Source: [Mycobacterium] nativiensis
GTDB lineage: Bacteria; Actinomycetota; Actinomycetes; Mycobacteriales; Mycobacteriaceae
Reading direction: 5' to 3'
Length of the DNA stretch: 64,000 nucleotides
Assembly: GCF_020172685.1 (NCBI RefSeq)
Contig: NZ_CP083986.1
Coordinates: forward strand, 3,090,333-3,154,332
The notes under the pieces were generated by a model that worked only from the letters and a program-made list of their open reading frames with translations, was not told where the DNA came from and ran no database searches. Positions 59,693 through 64,000 of the stretch are shown one piece after another. How positions within the stretch are numbered: position 1 is the first letter of the stretch; every line of letters begins with the position of its first letter. The translations under genes and the position numbers were made by a program.

Positions 59693-60654
59693 CGCGACCG
59701 CCGTTGCCGCAGGCGTTCGGCGAACTGGGCTCTGGCCGCGCGCATCTCGTCGGTGATGGCGAAATGGCCGCCGAACTCGTTGAGGTAGCCGGGCGGGTAT
59801 TGCGGATCGGGCAGGATCTGGCGCAACCACCGGTGCGGCCGGCGTCGCTGCCACTCCCGCGGGTATCCCACCGAGACCTCCTCGAAGCGCACGCCGTCGT
59901 ACCAGGTGGTGCGCGGGATGTGCAGATGGCCGTAAACCGAACAGGTGGCGTTGTACCGGGTGTGCCAATCGGCGGTCTCGGTGGTGCCGCACCACAGCGA
60001 GAACTCCGGATAGAACAGCGCATCACACGGTTGCCGCACCATCGGGAAGTGGTTGACCAGCACCGTCGGCGTCATCCAGTCCAGGTCTTCGAGTCGCTTG
60101 CGGGTGACGGCGACGCGGTCGCGACACCACGCGTCGCGGGTGCCATACGGCTCGGGAGACAGCAGGAACTCGTCGGTGGCCACCACGTTGTTCTCCCGCG
60201 CGATGGCCAGGCCTTCCGCCTTGCTGGTCGCCCCGTCCGGCAGGAACGTGTAGTCGTACAGCAGGAACAGCGGAACGATCGTGGCCGGTCCGCCCTCCTC
60301 GGTCCAGACCGGGAAGGGGTGCTCCGGGGTGATGACGCCCATCTGGTCGCACATGTCGACGAGGTAGTCATAGCGCGAGCGCCCGAATATCTGCATCGGA
60401 TCCTTGGTGGTGGTCCACAACTCATGGTTGCCGGGGACCCAGATCACCTTGGCGAAGCGCTTACGCAGCAGGTCCAGCGACCAGCGGATCTCATCGGTGC
60501 GTTCGGCGACATCCCCGGCGACGATCAGCCAGTCGTCGCCGGTCGCCGGATGCAGGGACTCGGTGACCGGCTTGTTGCCCATGTGGCCGGTGTGCAGGTC
60601 GGAGATCGCCCACAGTGTCGGGCCGTGCGATGGCTTCGGCTCATGGGTGGTCAC
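59689..60654 (-). CDS. metallophosphoesterase (Rv2795c-like)
   Basis: A 321-residue calcineurin-type phosphoesterase. Metal ligands appear in the standard order: SDLHTGHMGNKP near residue 18, AGDVAERTDE near 47, PGNHELW near 74, NHFP near 200 and YGHLHIPR near 240. The likely substrate class is phosphomono- or diesters, unidentified. The start is GTG 60654, giving MTTHEPKPSHG. It overlaps pptT by ATGA and is probably co-transcribed. In M. tuberculosis the homologue is implicated as a functional partner of PptT; here gene order supports the link. Confidence 0.87.
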   Translation of the reverse strand: MTTHEPKPSHGPTLWAISDLHTGHMGNKPVTESLHPATGDDWLIVAGDVAERTDEIRWSLDLLRKRFAKVIWVPGNHELWTTTKDPMQIFGRSRYDYLVDMCDQMGVITPEHPFPVWTEEGGPATIVPLFLLYDYTFLPDGATSKAEGLAIARENNVVATDEFLLSPEPYGTRDAWCRDRVAVTRKRLEDLDWMTPTVLVNHFPMVRQPCDALFYPEFSLWCGTTETADWHTRYNATCSVYGHLHIPRTTWYDGVRFEEVSVGYPREWQRRRPHRWLRQILPDPQYPPGYLNEFGGHFAITDEMRAARAQFAERLRQRRSR

Positions 60655-60807
60655 GGGGCTTGAGCCTAACGGGAATCGCAGGCACGGCGGCGCCGGGCAC
60701 GGCGGTCGCAGTCGGGAAAACTGGAACGTGTTCTCGCCTTCGCGCCAGTGGCCGGCACCACAACTTGTACACTCCCGGCAGAAGTCCGGCTGGAAGCGAG
60801 GAGTGTC

Positions 60808-61389
60808 ATGCTCACCAAACTGCGTCTGATCACCGCGTTCAGCGCGCTGGTGATGGCCGTCGTCATGGTCGGGCAGCAATCCCCGCCCGGAACCATCACG
60901 GGCAAAGGCGGGGTGCAGCTGCGCTCCACCGCCGCGCCGTTGGCGCCGCCGCCCACCTCGAGCAAACCGGTCAACATCACCAACCCCCGGCCGTTCGATG
61001 CCTGTGAGGACATTCCCTTCGACGTCATAGCCCAGCTGGGGCTCGCGTTCACCCCGCCCAAGCCGGTCGAAGGTGTGCGCTGCGAGTTCGACGCCGGCAA
61101 CTACCAGATGGCCGTCGAAACGTTCGTGTGGCGCAGCTACGACGAGACCGTGCCGGCCGACGCGATCGAGATGGACATCGGCGGGCACCGCGCGGCGCAA
61201 TACTGGGTGATGAAGCCCACCGAGTGGAACAACCGGTGGTGGGTCTCGTGCATGGTGGCGTTCAAGACCAGCTACGGGGTGATCCAGCAGGCGCTGTACT
61301 ACTCGCCGGTGTACTCCAACCCGGACGTGGACTGCGCCGCCGAGAACCTGATGCGGGCCCATCAGCTGGCACCGCACTACAAGTACTGA
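60808..61389 (+). CDS. secreted DUF3558 protein (LppV position, but lacking lipobox Cys)
   Basis: The 193-residue protein has a signal peptide (MLTKLRLITAFSALVMAVVM; cleavage near residue 25) and the DUF3558 motif PFDACEDIP near 68. A lipobox cysteine is not visible after the hydrophobic core (MVGQQSPPG), so it is probably secreted rather than lipid-anchored, in contrast to the DUF3558-like lipoproteins LppV and relatives at this site in M. tuberculosis. Two pairs of Cys (about 72/102 and 147/178) may form disulfides. ATG 60808 has a GAGGAG Shine-Dalgarno; upstream ATG 60748 is less likely. Confidence 0.78.
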   Translation: MLTKLRLITAFSALVMAVVMVGQQSPPGTITGKGGVQLRSTAAPLAPPPTSSKPVNITNPRPFDACEDIPFDVIAQLGLAFTPPKPVEGVRCEFDAGNYQMAVETFVWRSYDETVPADAIEMDIGGHRAAQYWVMKPTEWNNRWWVSCMVAFKTSYGVIQQALYYSPVYSNPDVDCAAENLMRAHQLAPHYKY

Positions 61390-61393
61390 TTCC

Positions 61394-63019
61394 GTGGTGA
61401 ACACCGCCCCGCGCCTTGCCGATATCGTCCTGAACCGGGCGCTGCGGCGGCTGCCCCCGCCCACGACCGGCTACACGGTGCGCCGGGAACGCATCCCGAT
61501 GCGCGACGGCGTCACGCTGATGGCCGATCACTACCAACCGACCGGTGACGTCGGCGGCACCCTGCTGGTTCGCTGCCCCTACGGTCGGGGCTTCCCGTTC
61601 TCACTGGTGTTCGGCCGGATGTACGCCGCCCGCGGGTATCGGGTGATCCTGCAGAGTGTCCGCGGCACCTTCGGATCGGGCGGCGCGTTCGAGCCGATGG
61701 TCAACGAGGCCGCCGACGGCGCCGACACCGTGGCGTGGCTGCGCACCCAGCCGTGGTTCACCGGCTCCTTCGGCACCATCGGGATCTCCTATCTGGGCTT
61801 CACCCAGTGGGCGTTGCTGGCAGATCCGCCACCGGAGCTGGCGGCCTCCGTCATCACAGTTGGCCCGCACGATCTGCACCAGTCGACCTGGGGTGTCGGG
61901 TCGTTCGCACTCAACGACTTCCTGGGCTGGAGCCATCTGATGGCCCACCAGGAGGACCGCCCGCGGATCCGGGCCGGTATCCACCAGCTGACCGCCCAAC
62001 GCCGGGTGAAGCGCGCCGCGTCCGGGTTCCCGCTGGGTGCCGCGGGCCGGGAACTGCTGGGCAAGGGCTCACCCTGGTACGAATCATGGGTCGAGCACCC
62101 CGAGGCCGACGACCCGTTCTGGAACGCGCTGCGCCACCCGGAAGCATTGAAGCGCTCCGAGGTGCCGGTGCTGCTGCTCGGTGGCTGGCAGGACCTGTTC
62201 CTGGATCAGACCCTGGCCCAGTACCGGGCGTTGCGCGACCGGGGCGTCGAGGTGGCGATGACCATCGGGCCGTGGACCCATACCCAGATGCTGACCAGCG
62301 GCCTGGGCCGGGTCACCTCCGAGTCGTTGCAGTGGCTGGACACCCATCTGCGAGGCGCGCCCACGCCGGCGCGTCAAGGCCGGGTCCGGATCTTTCGCGC
62401 CGGTCAGGGCTGGGAGGACCATCCGGACTGGGCGCCCACGTCTGCGGAGAACGCCTGGTATCTACAGCCCGGCGGCACGCTCGGCCAAACGGCCCCCGAC
62501 CCGGCGGCCCCGCCGATCTCGTTCCGCTTCGACCCCGGCAATCCGCCGCCCACCGTCGGGGGGCGACTGCTGTCCCCGGCCGGCGGGTACCGCAACGACA
62601 ACCGGTTGTACCGGCGCCCCGACGTCATCAGCTTCTCCGGCATGGCCCTGACCGAAGATCTGGACGTGTGTGGTGTCCCGGTGCTGGAGCTCGAGCACAG
62701 TTCGGATATCCCGCATGTCGATCTGTTCGTCCGGATCAGCGAGGTCGACGCGCGCGGCCGCTCGGTCAACGTCACCGACGGCTACCGGCGGCTGCGGCAG
62801 CACACCGGCCCGGTGCGCATCGAATTGGACGCGATCGCACGCCGTTTCGCCGCCGGCTCCCGGATTCGGGTGCTGATCGGCGGCGGCAACCACCCCCGCT
62901 ACGCGGCGAACCTGGGCACCGGTGAGGCGCCGATCAGTGGAACGCGAGTGCAACCGGCCATGCACACCGTGCGGTTCGGCGAATCGCGGTTGTTACTGCC
63001 GGTCGAGGGCCGCCGCTAA
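61394..63019 (+). CDS. CocE/NonD-family serine hydrolase (Rv2800-like)
   Basis: A 541-residue hydrolase with an alpha/beta hydrolase domain and a C-terminal X-Pro dipeptidyl-peptidase-like jelly roll. Nucleophile Ser in GISYLGFTQW (GxSYxG) near 133; acid in LGGWQDLFLD near 264; His in GPWTHTQM near 293. The C-terminal domain runs from about 340 to 535. Known members hydrolyse acyl amides or esters such as cocaine; the natural substrate here is not known. It starts at GTG 61394, 4 bp after the DUF3558 gene, and its stop overlaps the converging gene. Confidence 0.88.
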   Translation: MVNTAPRLADIVLNRALRRLPPPTTGYTVRRERIPMRDGVTLMADHYQPTGDVGGTLLVRCPYGRGFPFSLVFGRMYAARGYRVILQSVRGTFGSGGAFEPMVNEAADGADTVAWLRTQPWFTGSFGTIGISYLGFTQWALLADPPPELAASVITVGPHDLHQSTWGVGSFALNDFLGWSHLMAHQEDRPRIRAGIHQLTAQRRVKRAASGFPLGAAGRELLGKGSPWYESWVEHPEADDPFWNALRHPEALKRSEVPVLLLGGWQDLFLDQTLAQYRALRDRGVEVAMTIGPWTHTQMLTSGLGRVTSESLQWLDTHLRGAPTPARQGRVRIFRAGQGWEDHPDWAPTSAENAWYLQPGGTLGQTAPDPAAPPISFRFDPGNPPPTVGGRLLSPAGGYRNDNRLYRRPDVISFSGMALTEDLDVCGVPVLELEHSSDIPHVDLFVRISEVDARGRSVNVTDGYRRLRQHTGPVRIELDAIARRFAAGSRIRVLIGGGNHPRYAANLGTGEAPISGTRVQPAMHTVRFGESRLLLPVEGRR

Positions 63020-63576
63020 CCCACGGCATCGCGGACCCGGGCAGCCACCTCGGCAAGGGTTCGGTCGTCACAGACCGGCGCGGACCGTTGCGGACGTATC
63101 GGGGTCTGCACCCAACTGGTGCAGCCGGCGTAGTCGGGGGTCCGGGACAGCCAGACCGGCTCCACCAGTGGTGCCGCCTGCACCACCAGCACCGCCAGCC
63201 GATGCTTGGGCCGAAAATCCAGCCGATCGGCCCGAACCGATACGCCCGTCCAGATGTGCAGATCTTCGATGGCAGCAAGCCCCTCGGGCCGGTTGACCGG
63301 CAGCGCCGCAACGACCCTGGCCGCCGCCCGCACCAGCACCCGGTGATCGTCGCAGTCGCCGGCGGCCGGGTCGAGCAGGTCGCGGTGTTGGGGCCGCACC
63401 CGCTCCGCATGACTGTGCGCGACCGTCGGGAACAGCAGGAAGTCGTCGGCGGCCACGTCAAAACGCTTCTCGTGGATGCCGCCCTTGCGCAACAGGACCG
63501 ACTGCCGCCCGGCCAGCAGCGCATGCACCACCGCGCTCCACTCCTTGAGCGCGGGGGTCCTCGCGGCGGTACTCAT
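63016..63576 (-). CDS. DUF1802-family protein (Rv2798c-like)
   Basis: A 186-residue protein: ALKEWSAVVHALLAGRQSVL, LRKGGIHEKRFDVAADDFLL near 30, and FPTVAHSHAERVRP in the middle, all typical of DUF1802 proteins. No motif defines an activity. Its stop overlaps the CocE gene stop by 4 bp. Its start lies only 14 bp from the end of the IS110-type transposase gene, so the insertion must lie in or near its promoter. Confidence 0.8.
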   Translation of the reverse strand: MSTAARTPALKEWSAVVHALLAGRQSVLLRKGGIHEKRFDVAADDFLLFPTVAHSHAERVRPQHRDLLDPAAGDCDDHRVLVRAAARVVAALPVNRPEGLAAIEDLHIWTGVSVRADRLDFRPKHRLAVLVVQAAPLVEPVWLSRTPDYAGCTSWVQTPIRPQRSAPVCDDRTLAEVAARVRDAVG

Positions 63577-63590
63577 GTGTTTCTCCTATG

Positions 63591-64000
63591 TCAAGCCGCT
63601 GCCGGTTGGCAAGGCTGAATCTGGTTCTGGTGGTCGGTGTGAAGTCGCCCGAATACGACGCGAGACAGGCGGCGTTTGAGGCAGCGCAGGGCCTCGCGAT
63701 TGGAGTCGCCGGCGGCCAGGCGCTTGCGGTAGTAGGCCTGCCCGAGGCCGTCCAGGCGGATCTGGGTGACCGCGATGCGGTGCAGGGCAGCGTTGAGTTG
63801 TCGGTTACCGGACCTGGTCATCCGGACCCGGCCGGCGGTGTTGCCCGACCACACCGGAATCGGGGCCACCCCAGCATGGCGGGCGAACGCGGCTTCGCTT
63901 TTGAACCGGGTTACCCCGGCGGTCTCGCCAACGAGTTTGGCCGCGGTCAATTCACCGCAGCCCGGCAATGCCAGCAGCTCGGGCGCCACGGCACGGACAC
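63591..64000 (-). mobile_element. IS110-family transposase, C-terminal part (cut by window end)
   Basis: The last 136 codons of a transposase continue beyond the window edge. MAPELLALPGCGELTAAKLV, then RFKSEAAFARHAGVAPIPVW, SGNTAGRVRMTRSGNRQLNA and ALHRIAVTQIR match the IS116/IS110/IS902 (Transposase_20) domain with its serine in RSGNRQL. The catalytic DEDD N-terminus lies outside. IS110 elements lack the usual terminal inverted repeats and use a structured non-coding end RNA for target choice. The left boundary of the element should lie between 63577 and 63590. Confidence 0.87.

Noticed and set aside
59689..61464. 591-codon leftward reading of the phosphoesterase
   Set aside because: Upstream of residue about 270 it is antisense to the DUF3558 gene; GTG 60654 gives the family start.

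Overview
The window is high-GC actinobacterial DNA that belongs to a mycobacterium. It carries a PE/PPE pair, a long PGRS repeat protein, PptT, GpsI, MntR/SirR, an Ltp1-type thiolase, a DesA3-type desaturase and many FadD/FadE/SDR genes. Gene order follows the Rv2762c-Rv2800 part of the M. tuberculosis chromosome: dfrA-thyA-Rv2765-Rv2766c, then Rv2771c-Rv2772c-dapB, then Rv2781c-pepR-gpsI-rpsO-ribF-sirR, then ltp1, then truB-pptT-Rv2795c-Rv2800. Accessory blocks are inserted between these islands, so I read it as a non-tuberculous mycobacterium. The species cannot be fixed from the window alone.

Layout. 1-2.3 kb: end of an amine-oxidase-like gene, a lipoprotein, a truncated FAD monooxygenase and its TetR regulator. 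2.3-8.7 kb: AlkZ-like glycosylase, dfrA, thyA, a dienelactone hydrolase, an MFS transporter. 7.9-11.5 kb: a TetR-controlled operon (SDR, acyl-CoA dehydrogenase, SDR, APH-type kinase) resembling the 4-hydroxyacyl-CoA catabolic set (ACAD10/11, Lva). 11.5-18.5 kb: RmuC, a single-chain BC-BCCP-CT acyl-CoA carboxylase with its own acyl-CoA ligase, a membrane protein and a VOC protein. 18.5-22.3 kb: an AT-rich, repeat-rich promoter island and a signal-peptide-bearing PGRS protein that lacks a PE domain. 22.4-28.7 kb: small proteins, dapB island, an esterase, then a ferritin-like/EphD-like/ferredoxin-reductase operon. 29-30.5 kb: PE-PPE. 30.5-37.6 kb: housekeeping RNA/riboflavin/manganese-regulator island.

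37.6-46 kb holds an AraC/VirS-like regulator surrounded by three transcription units: a ferritin-like hydrolase, an SRPBCC protein and a P450-SDR-FMO-SDR operon. All three share an 18-bp promoter motif, TGTCCGAA-N4-TCAAAT, so I propose them as one regulon. 44.5-52.7 kb is a TetR-headed operon with every step of a beta-oxidation cycle (ligase, dehydrogenase, hydratase, hydroxyacyl dehydrogenase, thiolase), ending in a truncated CoA-transferase/racemase. 52.7-57.1 kb holds VapBC, a PucR-type regulator, and the reductase/desaturase pair, bracketed by two direct copies of a TetR helix-turn-helix segment. 57.1-64 kb is DUF2804, truB, pptT, a phosphoesterase, a secreted DUF3558 protein, a CocE hydrolase, DUF1802 and the end of an IS110-type transposase.

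The most novel-looking items are the AraC regulon motif, the twin 20-bp operator of the 10-11 kb TetR, the PE-less secreted PGRS protein with its repeat-rich promoter, and a terminator-like hairpin embedded in a possible leader ORF just before PE-PPE. Functions are inferred from motifs and gene order. No database search was run.
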